A stretch of DNA of 45,803 nucleotides, taken from the NCBI GenBank assembly GCA_949840605.1, contig CATKXN010000007.1, positions 1 through 45,803 on the forward strand, written 5' to 3'. Below are positions 1-8,318 of this stretch, piece after piece. Positions within the stretch are counted from its first letter, which is position 1; each line of letters starts with the position of its first letter. The DNA is from an uncultured Alistipes sp. GTDB taxonomy: Bacteria; Bacteroidota; Bacteroidia; Bacteroidales; Rikenellaceae. A program made the translations under genes and the position numbers. Below the pieces are notes generated by a model. It searched no databases. It was given only the letters and a program-made list of their open reading frames with translations, and was not told the origin of the DNA.

Positions 1-146
1 ATAGGAAAGGCTGGTTCAAGACAACCCTGGTGGTATCATTCCAGTTCCACCACACCCAGATGGACGGCGCCCATGCCGCCCGGTTTCTGGAGCGTTTGCA
101 GGAGGAGATCAGACAAGTCCATTCGCAGGTCAAAGCCTCCGGCTGA
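1..146 (+). CDS. Chloramphenicol-acetyltransferase-type protein, C-terminal end only
   Basis: Reading frame 3 is open from the left edge to a TGA at 144-146 and encodes about 47 C-terminal residues. The segment VSFQFHHTQMDG followed by AARFLERLQ fits the end of trimeric CatA-type acyltransferases, in which the HHxxxDG signature carries the catalytic histidine that activates the hydroxyl of the acceptor; the final helix (FLERLQEEI) also fits. The substrate cannot be read from this fragment: many chromosomal CatA-like proteins are not resistance enzymes. The ClC gene follows closely and in another frame. The gene start lies outside the window. Confidence 0.7.
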   Translation, partial: RKGWFKTTLVVSFQFHHTQMDGAHAARFLERLQEEIRQVHSQVKASG

Positions 147-172
147 CCCGGAGGCTGTCGAACAGCCAGATC

Positions 173-1882
173 ATGATGCTTCTGGCCGTGGTGGTCGGTG
201 TGCTCGCGGGATTCGGAACCTATCTGTTCGAAATCCTGCTCCACTTCATCAAGCAGGGGCTCATCAGCTGGTTCCCGGTGGACAGCGCCCATTTTCTGCT
301 GCTGATCTACCCCGCCGTGGGCATCATCCTGGCGACGCTGTTCGTCAAATACATCGTCCGCGACAACATCTCCGAGGGCGTGACGCGCGTGCTCTACGCC
401 ATGTCGCGCCGCAACTCGCGCATCGCCGGCCACAACTGCTGGACCTCGGTCGTGGGCGGCGCCACGACCATCGGATTCGGCGGTTCGGTCGGTCCCGAGG
501 CACCGATCGTGCTGACGGGAGCCGCCATCGGGTCCAACATCGGACGGATGGCGCGCCTCAACTACAAACACACGACGCTGCTGCTGTGCTGCGGCGCCGG
601 AGCCGCCCTGGCGGCGATCTTCAAGGCTCCGATCACGGGCGTGGTCTTCGTGCTGGAGATCCTGATGCTCGACATCACCGCCGGCTCGGTCATCCCGCTG
701 CTGATCGCCTCGATCACCGCCACGACGATGGCCTTCATGCTGCGCGGCTTCGATCCGATCCTCGCCGTGACGCTGGCCCCCGAGGACGCTTTCGAGCTGT
801 GGCAGATACCGCTCTTCATCCTGCTGGGCGGACTGAGCGGACTGATGTCGTGGTATTTCACCTCGATGAACTCCCGCGTCGGGAATTTCTTCAAGGGCAT
901 CGACAAACAGTACAAGAAGTGGCTCTGGGGCGGCGTGATCCTCGGCGTCCTGATCTTCATCTTCCCGCCGCTATACGGCGAGGGTTACGAGGGATTCACC
1001 TCGCTCATGCACGGCAACGCGCAGGAGCTGTTCAACAACTCGCTCTTCTACCGGTTCCGCGACATCGACTGGGTCATCATCCTCTTCGTCATCGCCACGA
1101 TGTTCTTCAAGGTCATCGCCATGGCCTCGACCAACGCCGCGGGCGGCGTGGGCGGAACGTTCGCCCCGTCGCTGTTCGTCGGGGCGTTCACGGGCGCTTC
1201 GCTGGCGCTCGTCTGCAACACGCTGTTCGGCTGGGAGGTGTCGATCGTCTCGTTCACGCTGGTGGGCATGGCGGGCGTCATGTCGGGGGTGATGAAGGCC
1301 CCGCTCACGTCGATCTTCCTCATCGCCGAACTCTCGAACGGCTACGGGCTCTTCATCCCGCTGATGATCACGGCCTGCATCTCGTTCGCCGTGGGCTACT
1401 ACCTCGACCCCGACTCGATCTACACCAAGCAGCTGCGCCTGAACGGCGAGCTGCTGACACACGACAAGGACCAGTCGGTGTTCGTCTTCCTGAAACTGGA
1501 GGAGCTGATGGAGACCGATTTCCTGCGCATCCGGGAGAACATGACCCTCGGGGACATCGTGCACATCATCTCGACGGCGCGCCGCAACATCTTCCCCGTG
1601 ATCGACAACTTCGGACGGCTGATCGGCGTGGTCCAGCTCGACGACCTGCGCGAAGACATGTTCAAGCACGAGCGGTACGGCCGCCCGATCTCGGACTACA
1701 TGATCCCGCCTCCGGACCGGATCATCGAGCACGAAACGATCCTGAGCGTCATGGAGAAATTCGAGGACAAGCATACGTGGATGCTGCCCGTCGTGGACAA
1801 GCAGGGGCGCTACCTCGGATTCATCTCCAAGTCGCGCATCCTGAACGCCTACCGCGAGCAGCTGGTGAAAATACAGCAATAG
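173..1882 (+). CDS. ClC-family chloride channel or Cl-/H+ antiporter with C-terminal CBS pair
   Basis: Membrane protein of at least 569 residues. The N-terminal ~410 residues are hydrophobic with ClC ion-path motifs: GGSVGPEAP (about residue 104), the GxFAPSL-type motif GGTFAPSL (about 325) and GVMKAPLTS. Residues ~435-569 form two CBS domains (FPVIDNFGRLIGVV and LPVVDKQGRYLGFI), usually nucleotide-binding regulators of transport. The glutamate in GPEAP is the gating glutamate of the family, which leaves both channel and H+-coupled antiporter possible. The ATG at 173 opens straight into the first membrane helix and looks short. No in-frame ATG, GTG or TTG exists upstream before the stop at 2-4, so a CTG start (143 or 155, reading LSNSQIMM) is possible. 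The PAS gene starts 2 bases after its stop. Confidence 0.9.
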   Translation: MMLLAVVVGVLAGFGTYLFEILLHFIKQGLISWFPVDSAHFLLLIYPAVGIILATLFVKYIVRDNISEGVTRVLYAMSRRNSRIAGHNCWTSVVGGATTIGFGGSVGPEAPIVLTGAAIGSNIGRMARLNYKHTTLLLCCGAGAALAAIFKAPITGVVFVLEILMLDITAGSVIPLLIASITATTMAFMLRGFDPILAVTLAPEDAFELWQIPLFILLGGLSGLMSWYFTSMNSRVGNFFKGIDKQYKKWLWGGVILGVLIFIFPPLYGEGYEGFTSLMHGNAQELFNNSLFYRFRDIDWVIILFVIATMFFKVIAMASTNAAGGVGGTFAPSLFVGAFTGASLALVCNTLFGWEVSIVSFTLVGMAGVMSGVMKAPLTSIFLIAELSNGYGLFIPLMITACISFAVGYYLDPDSIYTKQLRLNGELLTHDKDQSVFVFLKLEELMETDFLRIRENMTLGDIVHIISTARRNIFPVIDNFGRLIGVVQLDDLREDMFKHERYGRPISDYMIPPPDRIIEHETILSVMEKFEDKHTWMLPVVDKQGRYLGFISKSRILNAYREQLVKIQQ

Positions 1883-1884
1883 TC

Positions 1885-2223
1885 ATGGAAAACCCCTTCC
1901 CCTGGGCCGAAGAGGCCGGCTGCGCCGTCACGGTGTGCGACACCGAGGGCACGATCCTCTACATGAACGAGAAGGCGCGGACCACGTTCGCCAAACACGG
2001 CGACCTCATCGGCCGGAACCTCTTCGACTGCCACAACGAACGTTCGCGCGAGATGATCCGCCGGATGCTCGCCACGGGAGGCACGAACGCCTACACGATC
2101 GAGAAGCAGGACACACGCAAGATGATCTACCAGACGGCCTGGAAAGAGCGCGGCGAGGTCCGCGGGCTGGTGGAGATCTCGATGGAGATACCGCCCGAGA
2201 TGCCGCATTACATCCGGAAATGA
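1885..2223 (+). CDS. Small single-domain PAS protein
   Basis: A 112-residue cytoplasmic protein that is essentially one PAS fold: CAVTVCDTEGTILYMNEKA is the typical first strands, followed by helices and the closing strands (IYQTAWKERGEVRGLVEIS). No kinase, cyclase or DNA-binding domain is attached, so it would act by binding a ligand or a partner protein. The ATG lies 2 bases after the ClC stop, so the two are very probably co-transcribed and the PAS protein may serve the same process. Cys residues at the start (GCAVTVC) and in LFDCHNE are notable but no cofactor can be assigned. Confidence 0.8.
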   Translation: MENPFPWAEEAGCAVTVCDTEGTILYMNEKARTTFAKHGDLIGRNLFDCHNERSREMIRRMLATGGTNAYTIEKQDTRKMIYQTAWKERGEVRGLVEISMEIPPEMPHYIRK

Positions 2224-2226
2224 AAA

Positions 2227-2314
2227 GAGGCTGTCCAACAAGTCCGATTTTTACGATTTCACCCCCGCTCCGGCAGGGGTGATTTTCAATTTCGGGGACT
2301 TGTTAGACAGCCCC
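2227..2314. repeat. Long inverted repeat between convergent genes (terminator or small palindromic element)
   Basis: The arms GGCTGTCCAACAAGTCC (left, from about 2229) and GGACTTGTTAGACAGCC (right, to about 2312) are complementary except for one position, and an inner stem CACCCC/GGGGTG (about 2260-2281) continues the fold. It sits between the PAS gene (+) and the YciI-like gene (-), so it could end transcription from both sides. The length (~88 bases) and nested structure also fit a small non-autonomous palindromic element. Confidence 0.6.
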
Positions 2315-2319
2315 TTGTT

Positions 2320-2604
2320 TTACAGAAACGCCTCGAATCCGGGCAGGTGTTTCGTAGGAGAAAACTCGACGACCTCGTAGTCGGCGACGCCGTGGATGCG
2401 GAACGGATCGTCGCACGTCAGAGCCTCGACGGCCGCACGGTCCGCGGCACGGCAGAGAATGACGCCTCCCGTGCGGGGATTCCGCGGCCCCGAGCAGAGG
2501 AAAGTTCCCGCAGCATAGTGCCGGTCGAGGTATTCGCGATGCGCCGCGAGGTGCCGCTCCACTTCGGCAAGCGGTTTCTTATAGGTGAGCAGAATGATGA
2601 ACAT
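2320..2604 (-). CDS. YciI-like protein
   Basis: A 94-residue protein of the YciI/ferredoxin-like dimeric alpha-beta barrel family. It starts MFIILLTYKKPL, has the family's central His (LAAHREYLDRHYAAG) and ends in the usual PF-x-x-HGVADYEVVEFSP segment. The start was set at the ATG at 2604 because family members begin within a few residues of the first strand; a longer frame reaching 2694 would add unrelated residues. Its biochemical role is not known; YciI proteins have been proposed as small hydrolases or isomerases. It stands alone between two palindromic elements. Confidence 0.8.
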   Translation of the reverse strand: MFIILLTYKKPLAEVERHLAAHREYLDRHYAAGTFLCSGPRNPRTGGVILCRAADRAAVEALTCDDPFRIHGVADYEVVEFSPTKHLPGFEAFL

Positions 2605-2652
2605 AAAAAGAAATAAATACGTTGCTATATTGAGCCCCGCCGAAACGCATGC

Positions 2653-2757
2653 GTCATTGCGAGGAGGGTGAAAGCCCGACGCGGCAATCCGCACCGGGAT
2701 TGTAACGTTACGATCATCGATCGGATTGCCACGGCGTCTTCGACGCCTCGCAATGAC
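2653..2757. repeat. Dispersed hairpin repeat (GTCATTGCGAGG ... CCTCGCAATGAC)
   Basis: The outer arms GTCATTGCGAGG (2653-2664) and CCTCGCAATGAC (2746-2757) are perfect reverse complements; inner arms GGCAATCCG and CGGATTGCC (about 2683-2691 and 2722-2730) pair too, and the centre holds TAACGTTA. The nested structure of ~105 bases in an intergenic space is typical of mobile palindromic (REP/MITE-like) repeats. Similar GTCATTGCGAGG palindromes are common in unrelated genomes. Confidence 0.65.
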
Positions 2758-2794
2758 CCGGCTTGAGCTGGAGCCCTGACTTTCCGCCGCCCCC

Positions 2795-2903
2795 TAAAAC
2801 CCGCCTCTTAGCATAAAGCCGGCCTCTTTATCCGGGCGTAGAGCCGGATGGATAGCGCGGAGCCCGCGAGACGCCCATAAAACCCGCCTCTTAGGCGGGC
2901 GGG
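2795..2903 (-). terminator. Paired TAAAACCCGCCTCTTAG motifs, the second forming the terminator of kdsD
   Basis: The 17-mer TAAAACCCGCCTCTTAG occurs twice, at about 2795 and 2877 (82 bases apart). The second copy continues into GGCGGG, forming the stem CCCGCCT/AGGCGGG (2883-2899). Read on the minus strand this stem is followed by TTTTA, so it acts as an intrinsic terminator just past the kdsD stop at 2904. The first copy lacks its right arm. Confidence 0.6.
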
Positions 2904-3869
2904 TTACAGTTTGATGTCGTAAATCTGGATCACGCCCGAGAGCTTTCCGGCGGCATCCGTCACGAGCAGCGAGGTGACCTTGTTGCGGGTCATCATCTTC
3001 TCGGCCTCGATCAGCTTCTCCTCCGGCGCGATGGTCTTGGGGTTGCGCGTGGCGATGTCCGCGGCCCGGATGTTGAAAAACTCCCCGCGCAGGCGCTCCA
3101 TCGCGCGGCGCACGTCGCCGTCGGTGACGATGCCCTCGATGCGGTCGCCGTCGCAGATCACGATCAGCCCCAGCCCGCCTTTCGAAATGGCATGGATCAT
3201 CTCCGCCGCCGGACAGTCGGGAGCCACCACCGGCAGGTCGTGGTCGCGCATGACGTTGCCCACGGTCATCAGCAGACGCCGCCCGAGGCTTCCGCCCGGA
3301 TGCAGACGCGCGAAATCGACGCTCGTGAATCCCCGCATCTGCATCAGCGACACGGCCAGCGCATCGCCCATGGCGATCTGCGCCGTGGTCGACGAAGTGG
3401 GCGCGAGATGCAGGATGCAGGCCTCCTCGCGGACCCCAACGTCCAGATGCACGTCGGAATTCCGGGCCAGCGCCGATTCGGGGTTGCCGGTCATCGAAAC
3501 GATCCGGTTGCCGTTGGAGTGGATGAAGGGAACGATCTTCAGAATCTCGTCCGTCTCGCCCGAATAGGAGAGCGCCACCACGATGTCCTCTTTCGAGATC
3601 ATGCCCAGGTCGCCGTGGAAAGCCTCCCCGGGGTGGAGGAAAAAGCTCGGGGTGCCGGTCGAAGCGAGCGTCGCGGCGATCTTGCGCCCCACGAGGCCCG
3701 ACTTGCCCATGCCCGTGATGATACACTTGCCGCGGCTTTCGAGGATCAGCTCCACGGCCGCGGCGAACTCGTCGCCCAAAGTCTCTTCCAGATGTTTGAG
3801 CGTCAGCATCTCCGTATGGACCGCCTTGCGGGCCACCGCGAGAATCTGCGCCTTTGTCGTATCGGTCAT
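2904..3869 (-). CDS. kdsD: D-arabinose 5-phosphate isomerase
   Basis: A 321-residue cytoplasmic enzyme that converts D-ribulose 5-phosphate to D-arabinose 5-phosphate, the first step of Kdo synthesis. An N-terminal SIS domain (residues ~30-190) carries CIITGMGKSGLVGRK and the phosphate-binding SYSGETDE loop, plus LAPTSSTT and HPGGSLGRRL. A tandem CBS pair follows (~205-321; GLIVICDGDRIEGIVTDGD and TSLLVTDAAGKLSGVIQI), the full-length KdsD/KpsF architecture. The start ATG overlaps the kdsA stop (TAATG), so the two are translationally coupled in the lon-yjbR-kdsB-kdsA-kdsD operon. Being next to kdsA and kdsB supports KdsD rather than a capsule-specific KpsF. Confidence 0.93.
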   Translation of the reverse strand: MTDTTKAQILAVARKAVHTEMLTLKHLEETLGDEFAAAVELILESRGKCIITGMGKSGLVGRKIAATLASTGTPSFFLHPGEAFHGDLGMISKEDIVVALSYSGETDEILKIVPFIHSNGNRIVSMTGNPESALARNSDVHLDVGVREEACILHLAPTSSTTAQIAMGDALAVSLMQMRGFTSVDFARLHPGGSLGRRLLMTVGNVMRDHDLPVVAPDCPAAEMIHAISKGGLGLIVICDGDRIEGIVTDGDVRRAMERLRGEFFNIRAADIATRNPKTIAPEEKLIEAEKMMTRNKVTSLLVTDAAGKLSGVIQIYDIKL

Positions 3870-4624
3870 TACAGCAGGGATTTAATTAACGCTTCCAAAT
3901 CGTCGAGCCGCAGCATGTTCGCGGCGTCGCTCAGCCCCTTGTCGGGATCGGGGTGCACCTCGAAGAAGAAGCCGTTGGCCCCGAATGCCTTGGCCGCAAG
4001 GGCCATAGCGGGCACGAACTCCCGGTTGCCGCCCGTCTTGCCGCCCGCCGCGCCGGGACGCTGTACTGAGTGGGTGCAGTCCATGACGACCGTGGGGGCG
4101 ATTTTCAGCATGTCGGGGATATTGCGGAAATCGACCACGAGGTTGTTGTAACCGAACGAATTGCCGCGCTCGGTCAGCCAGATGTCGGCAGCCCCGGCCT
4201 CGCGGGCCTTTTCATATGGGTATTGCATGTCGGGACCCGAGAGGAACTGGGCCTTCTTGATGTTCACCGTCCTGCCGGTCCCGGCCGCGGCGACCACCAG
4301 ATCGGTCTGGCGGCAAAGGAACGCCGGAATCTGGATGACGTCGACCACCTCGCCCACGGGCGCGGCCTGCCACGCCTCATGGATGTCCGTGAGGAGTTTC
4401 AGCCCCCATTTCGCCCGCACGTCGGCAAGCATCTGCAGCCCCTTTTCGAGCCCCGGGCCGCGGAACGACGCGATCGACGTGCGGTTGGCCTTGTCGAACG
4501 ACGCTTTGAAGATGATGTCGGTGCCGAGCGTCCGGTTGATGGCCGCCAGCCGTGCGGCCACGACATCGAGCAGTTCGGCCGATTCGATCACGCACGGACC
4601 CGCTATAAATATCGGACTTCCCAT
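3869..4624 (-). CDS. kdsA: 3-deoxy-8-phosphooctulonate (Kdo-8-phosphate) synthase
   Basis: Condenses arabinose 5-phosphate with phosphoenolpyruvate to Kdo-8-phosphate. 251 residues from the ATG at 4624: GSPIFIAGPCVIES opens the TIM barrel, then FKASFDKANRTS, LTDIHE, QIPAFLCRQTDL, NIKKAQFL, and MDCTHSVQRPG near the active site. The Cys in AGPC and the MDCTHS sequence bear on whether the enzyme is metal-dependent; that is not settled here. A start at 4648 would add MHNSQFII, encoded by an AT-rich repeat-like junction, so the inner ATG, 2 bases after the kdsB stop, is preferred. Co-transcribed with kdsB and kdsD. Confidence 0.93.
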   Translation of the reverse strand: MGSPIFIAGPCVIESAELLDVVAARLAAINRTLGTDIIFKASFDKANRTSIASFRGPGLEKGLQMLADVRAKWGLKLLTDIHEAWQAAPVGEVVDVIQIPAFLCRQTDLVVAAAGTGRTVNIKKAQFLSGPDMQYPYEKAREAGAADIWLTERGNSFGYNNLVVDFRNIPDMLKIAPTVVMDCTHSVQRPGAAGGKTGGNREFVPAMALAAKAFGANGFFFEVHPDPDKGLSDAANMLRLDDLEALIKSLL

Positions 4625-4626
4625 AA

Positions 4627-5394
4627 TTATGAATTGTGAATTATGCATTGCGAATCGAGAAAGCGTTCCGCTTTCTCCAGGTCCTCGGGGGTGTCGATAC
4701 CGACGGTCTCGACCTCCGAAATCCCAACGCCGATCCTGTAGCCGTTCTCCAGCCAGCGCAGCTGCTCCAGCGATTCGGCCTTTTCGAGCGCCGACTGAGG
4801 CAGGTCCGTCACCGCGCGCAGCACGTCGGTGCGGAAGGCGTAGAGCCCGATATGTTTATAAAAGGTATGGCGTGCGAGCCACTCCTCGCGCGGAACGCCC
4901 CGCAGGTAGGGGATCACCGAACGGGAAAAATAGAGGGCCCGCGACTGCGCGTCGAGGACCACCTTGGGAGAGGTGGGATTTTCGAGTGCAGCGAGTCCGT
5001 CGGCCTCCGTAAAAGGTTTCACGAGCGTGGCGATGTCGGTCGCGGGATCGTCGAAGCACCGCTTCACGGCCTCCAGCTGCGAGGGCTGGATAAAGGGTTC
5101 GTCGCCCTGCACGTTCACCACCACGTCGTACGGCACGCCCAGCCGGTCATAGGCCTCCCGGCAGCGGTCGGTACCGCTTCGGTGGTCCGGGGAGGTCATT
5201 TCGACCCGGCCCCCGAAGGCCAGCACGGCGTCGTAGATACGCTCGTCGTCGGTGGCCACCACGGCGTCGTCCAGCACGCCGGCGACCTGCTCGTAAACCC
5301 GCTCGATGACGGGCTTGCCGCCCAGCCGCGCCAGCGGTTTTCCGGGAAAGCGCGTCGAAGCGTAACGCGCGGGAATGATTGCGATGAATTTCAT
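4627..5394 (-). CDS. kdsB: 3-deoxy-manno-octulosonate cytidylyltransferase (CMP-Kdo synthetase)
   Basis: Activates Kdo with CTP to CMP-Kdo, the donor for lipid A core assembly. 255 residues with the family landmarks [17 protein letters not shown] (CTP-binding), [31 protein letters not shown] and KHIGLYAFR. Its ATG overlaps the stop of the yjbR-like gene by 4 bases (ATGA). The last residues (SQCIIHNS) come from the AT-rich junction with kdsA and are probably not conserved. All three Kdo supply genes, kdsB-kdsA-kdsD, are adjacent. Confidence 0.95.
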   Translation of the reverse strand: MKFIAIIPARYASTRFPGKPLARLGGKPVIERVYEQVAGVLDDAVVATDDERIYDAVLAFGGRVEMTSPDHRSGTDRCREAYDRLGVPYDVVVNVQGDEPFIQPSQLEAVKRCFDDPATDIATLVKPFTEADGLAALENPTSPKVVLDAQSRALYFSRSVIPYLRGVPREEWLARHTFYKHIGLYAFRTDVLRAVTDLPQSALEKAESLEQLRWLENGYRIGVGISEVETVGIDTPEDLEKAERFLDSQCIIHNS

Positions 5395-5777
5395 ATCTGC
5401 CTGTCTTTTTCGGCCAGTTCGGCCTGCTGCTTTTTCGTCAGATGCGCCGCAGCCAGTTCATACGACCGCCGGACCAGCTCCAGCAGGAGCCTCTCGGGTA
5501 CGTCGCTGTCGAAACGGACGCTGATCCAATGCTTTTTGTTCATGTGCCAGCCCGGGCCGATACCCTCGTAACGCTCGCGCAGTTCCGGAATCCGTTCGGA
5601 ATCGCACCGCAGATTGCAGAAATCCCACGCTACGGCATTCACGAAGCAGAACCACTTGTCCAGCACGTAAAACACGAGGATGTCCCGGTCGTAATCCGAC
5701 GACGACTTGCCGAACGGAAAATCGTCGTGCGCCCCCGCGAACGAAAGGCACCGGGTCCGGAACTCCTCGATATTCAT
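5391..5777 (-). CDS. MmcQ/YjbR family protein
   Basis: A 128-residue cytoplasmic protein of the CyaY-like fold YjbR family. It begins [23 protein letters not shown], close to the family's opening (E-FR-C-S--G--E-FPFG), contains [15 protein letters not shown] and [15 protein letters not shown] segments, and has the conserved [17 protein letters not shown]. YjbR proteins are described as DNA-binding in structure papers, but no defined function is known. It is locked between lon and kdsB: its start overlaps the lon stop by one base (TAATG) and its stop overlaps the kdsB start, so it is translated from the same message. Confidence 0.88.
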   Translation of the reverse strand: MNIEEFRTRCLSFAGAHDDFPFGKSSSDYDRDILVFYVLDKWFCFVNAVAWDFCNLRCDSERIPELRERYEGIGPGWHMNKKHWISVRFDSDVPERLLLELVRRSYELAAAHLTKKQQAELAEKDRQI

Positions 5778-8206
5778 TACTCCAAAGCCAGTTTCAGCAC
5801 CTCGTCGTTGGTCCTCACGTAGTGGAACGTCAGCCCGGCGATATAATCGGCCTTGATCTCGGCTATGTCCTTGCGGTTCTCCTCCGAGAGGATCAGTTCG
5901 GTGATGCCGGCACGCTTGGCGGCCAGAATCTTCTCCTTCACGCCGCCCACGGGCATCACCCGTCCGCGGAGGGTCGTCTCGCCCGTCATGGCGATCCGCT
6001 CCTTCACCTTGCGTCCCGTATAGGTCGAGACGATCGAGGTGACCATCGTGATGCCCGCCGAGGGACCGTCCTTCGGGATCGCGCCCTCCGGCACGTGGAT
6101 ATTGATGTCGTTCTTTTCGAATAGCTCGGGGTCGATACCCAGCTCCCGGTGGTGGGCCATCACCCACTCGTGGGCGATCGTGGCCGACTCCTTCATCACC
6201 TCACCGAGGTTGCCCGTGAGGCTCACCTTGCCCTTGCCGGGCGTCAGCACCGACTCGATGTAGAGAATGTCGCCGCCGACCTCGGTCCAGGCGAGGCCCG
6301 TCACGACGCCCGTCATGCCGCCCACCTCGTACTCCTCGCGGAGGAACTTGGGCATGCCGAGGATCTTCTCGACCTCCCGGGCCGAAACCTCGGGGGCGAA
6401 AGCCTCGTCGAAAGCGATCTGCTTGGCGCGGGCGCGGGCGATCTTCGCCAGGTTCTTGTCCAGCGAGCGGACGCCCGATTCGCGCGTATAGCCCGAGACG
6501 ATCCCCTCGACGGTCTCCGCCGACATCGTCATCTCCTGCTCCTTGATGCCGTGGGCCTCGCGCTGCTTGGGCAGCAGGTGATCCAGGGCGATGCGCACCT
6601 TCTCCTCCGCGAGGTAGCCGGGGATGTTGATCATCTCCATGCGGTCGCGGAGCGCCGGGGCGATGTTGGCGATGTTGTTGGCCGTGGCGATGAACAGCAC
6701 CTTCGACAGGTCGTATTCCATGTCGATGTAGTTGTCGTGGAAGGTGGTGTTCTGCTCCGGATCGAGGACCTCCAGCAGGGCGCTCGACGGGTCGCCGTGG
6801 TTCGAGACCGTCACCTTGTCCACCTCGTCGAGGATGATGACGGGATTGGACGATCCGCACCGTTTGATGGTCTGGATGATCCGGCCCGGCATGGCGCCGA
6901 TGTACGTGCGGCGGTGTCCGCGGATCTCCGACTCGTCGTGCAGTCCGCCCAGCGAGATGCGGCCGAACTTGCGGCCCAAAGCCGCGGCGACCGACTTGCC
7001 CAGCGAGGTCTTGCCCACGCCCGGAGGGCCGTAGAGGCAGAGGATCGGCGATTTGAGGTCGCCCTTGAGCTTGATGACCGCCAGGTGCTCCAGAATGCGC
7101 TCCTTCACCTCGTCCAGTCCGAAATGGTCGCGGTCGAGCTGTTCGCGGGCGCAGGTCAGGTCGAGGTTGTCCTTCGTCACGTCGTTCCACGGCAGTTCCA
7201 GCAGCAGCTGCAGGTAGGTCATCTGCACCGAATATTCGGCCACGGCGGGGTTCAGCCGCTCGACCTTCTGCAACTCCTTCTCGAAGGTCTCGCCGACCTC
7301 CTCGGGCCAGTTCTTCTTCTTGGCCGCCTCGCGCATCTTCTCGATGTCGGCGTCGGCGCCGTCGCCCAGTTCGTCCTGGATGGTGCGCATCTGCTGCTGC
7401 AGGTAGTAGTCGCGCTGCTGCTTGTCGATCTCCTGCTTGACGCGTTCCTGAATCTGATTTTTCAGTTCGGCCAGCTGCTGCTCGCGGATGAGTATTTCGA
7501 GCAGCTTGCGCGCGCGGGCCAGCAGGCCGGGAGCCTCCAGCAGCGACTGACGGTCCTCGTCCGTGAGCTCCATGTTGGAGCAGATGAAGTTGATGATGCC
7601 GCGTTTCGAGTCGATGTTCTTGATGGCGAATGCAGCCTCCTTGGGCATCGACGGCGAGACGTTGATGATGTTCAGCGCCACGTCGCGGATCGAATCCACG
7701 AGGGCCTCGAACTCGATGCTCTTCAGATCGGGCGTCGAATCGCGCAGGGCCGTCACCCGGGCCTTGAAATAGGGCTCGGTGGTGATGTATTCCGTGATCT
7801 CGATCTTCTCCAGACCGTTCAGGATCACCGTCAGGTTGCCGTTGGGCATCTCCAGTATCTTGATGATCCGCGCCGCGGTGCCGACCTTGTACATGTCGTC
7901 CGGCGCGGGGTCCTCGACCTCGCTTTCGCGCTGCAGCACGGCCCCCAGGATGCCGCCCTCGGCATTCACGGCGCGCACGAGGTTGATGCTCTTGTCGCGG
8001 CCCACCGTGATGGGGGTGATCGCCCCCGGGAAAAGCACCGAGGAGCGCAGCGTAAGGATGGGTATGATCTCGGGAACCTCGACCTCCTCCACGGTTTCGT
8101 CGCCGCCGGTGACGATGGGAATCACGTGGTGTTTGCCGTCGAGCAGTTCGGGAGCCAGGTTCATGTCGTCTGCTTCAAAGGTTTCTATCTTATTTTTTTT
8201 GCTCAT
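5777..8206 (-). CDS. lon: ATP-dependent protease La (Lon)
   Basis: Cytoplasmic AAA+ serine protease that removes damaged and regulatory proteins. 809 residues from the ATG at 8206 ([10 protein letters not shown]). A LON substrate-binding domain (~40-240) is followed by a coiled coil (~240-310), an AAA+ module (Walker [11 protein letters not shown], Walker [11 protein letters not shown], sensor ATANN) and the protease domain with the Ser716-Lys759 dyad ([10 protein letters not shown] and [12 protein letters not shown]). A longer frame to 8230 would add MQHYILYD from the promoter-proximal leader. It is the first gene of a five-gene run ending in kdsD; a TACCTTTG -7 box lies at 8235-8228. Confidence 0.97.
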   Translation of the reverse strand: MSKKNKIETFEADDMNLAPELLDGKHHVIPIVTGGDETVEEVEVPEIIPILTLRSSVLFPGAITPITVGRDKSINLVRAVNAEGGILGAVLQRESEVEDPAPDDMYKVGTAARIIKILEMPNGNLTVILNGLEKIEITEYITTEPYFKARVTALRDSTPDLKSIEFEALVDSIRDVALNIINVSPSMPKEAAFAIKNIDSKRGIINFICSNMELTDEDRQSLLEAPGLLARARKLLEILIREQQLAELKNQIQERVKQEIDKQQRDYYLQQQMRTIQDELGDGADADIEKMREAAKKKNWPEEVGETFEKELQKVERLNPAVAEYSVQMTYLQLLLELPWNDVTKDNLDLTCAREQLDRDHFGLDEVKERILEHLAVIKLKGDLKSPILCLYGPPGVGKTSLGKSVAAALGRKFGRISLGGLHDESEIRGHRRTYIGAMPGRIIQTIKRCGSSNPVIILDEVDKVTVSNHGDPSSALLEVLDPEQNTTFHDNYIDMEYDLSKVLFIATANNIANIAPALRDRMEMINIPGYLAEEKVRIALDHLLPKQREAHGIKEQEMTMSAETVEGIVSGYTRESGVRSLDKNLAKIARARAKQIAFDEAFAPEVSAREVEKILGMPKFLREEYEVGGMTGVVTGLAWTEVGGDILYIESVLTPGKGKVSLTGNLGEVMKESATIAHEWVMAHHRELGIDPELFEKNDINIHVPEGAIPKDGPSAGITMVTSIVSTYTGRKVKERIAMTGETTLRGRVMPVGGVKEKILAAKRAGITELILSEENRKDIAEIKADYIAGLTFHYVRTNDEVLKLALE

Positions 8207-8227
8207 ATCATACAATATATAATGTTG

Positions 8228-8286
8228 CAAAGGTAACGTTTTTTCAGGAATTTTATTTTATCTTTGACAGAATGTTAATAACTTTG
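8228..8286. promoter_or_regulatory. Divergent promoters for lon (-) and valS (+)
   Basis: The 112-base gap between lon and valS holds a minus-strand -7 box TACCTTTG (8235-8228) and two plus-strand boxes, TATCTTTG (8259-8266) and TAACTTTG (8279-8286). All fit the Bacteroidota TAnnTTTG consensus. The lon leader would be only ~15-20 bases. The -33 elements are poor on both sides. Confidence 0.5.
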
Positions 8287-8318
8287 CATCCCTGAAAACA
8301 AAGTAAAATCTACGCGCC

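Noticed and set aside
73..1882. A 716-residue frame running over the ClC gene into the PAS gene
   Set aside because: Up to 1884 it is an Arg/His-rich shadow of the ClC gene in another frame; only the part from the ATG at 1885 is a real protein (PAS).
6149..8236. A 695-residue frame antisense to lon
   Set aside because: It mirrors Lon codons and has the low-complexity Leu/Val/Asp/Arg make-up of GC-rich shadows, with no domain.
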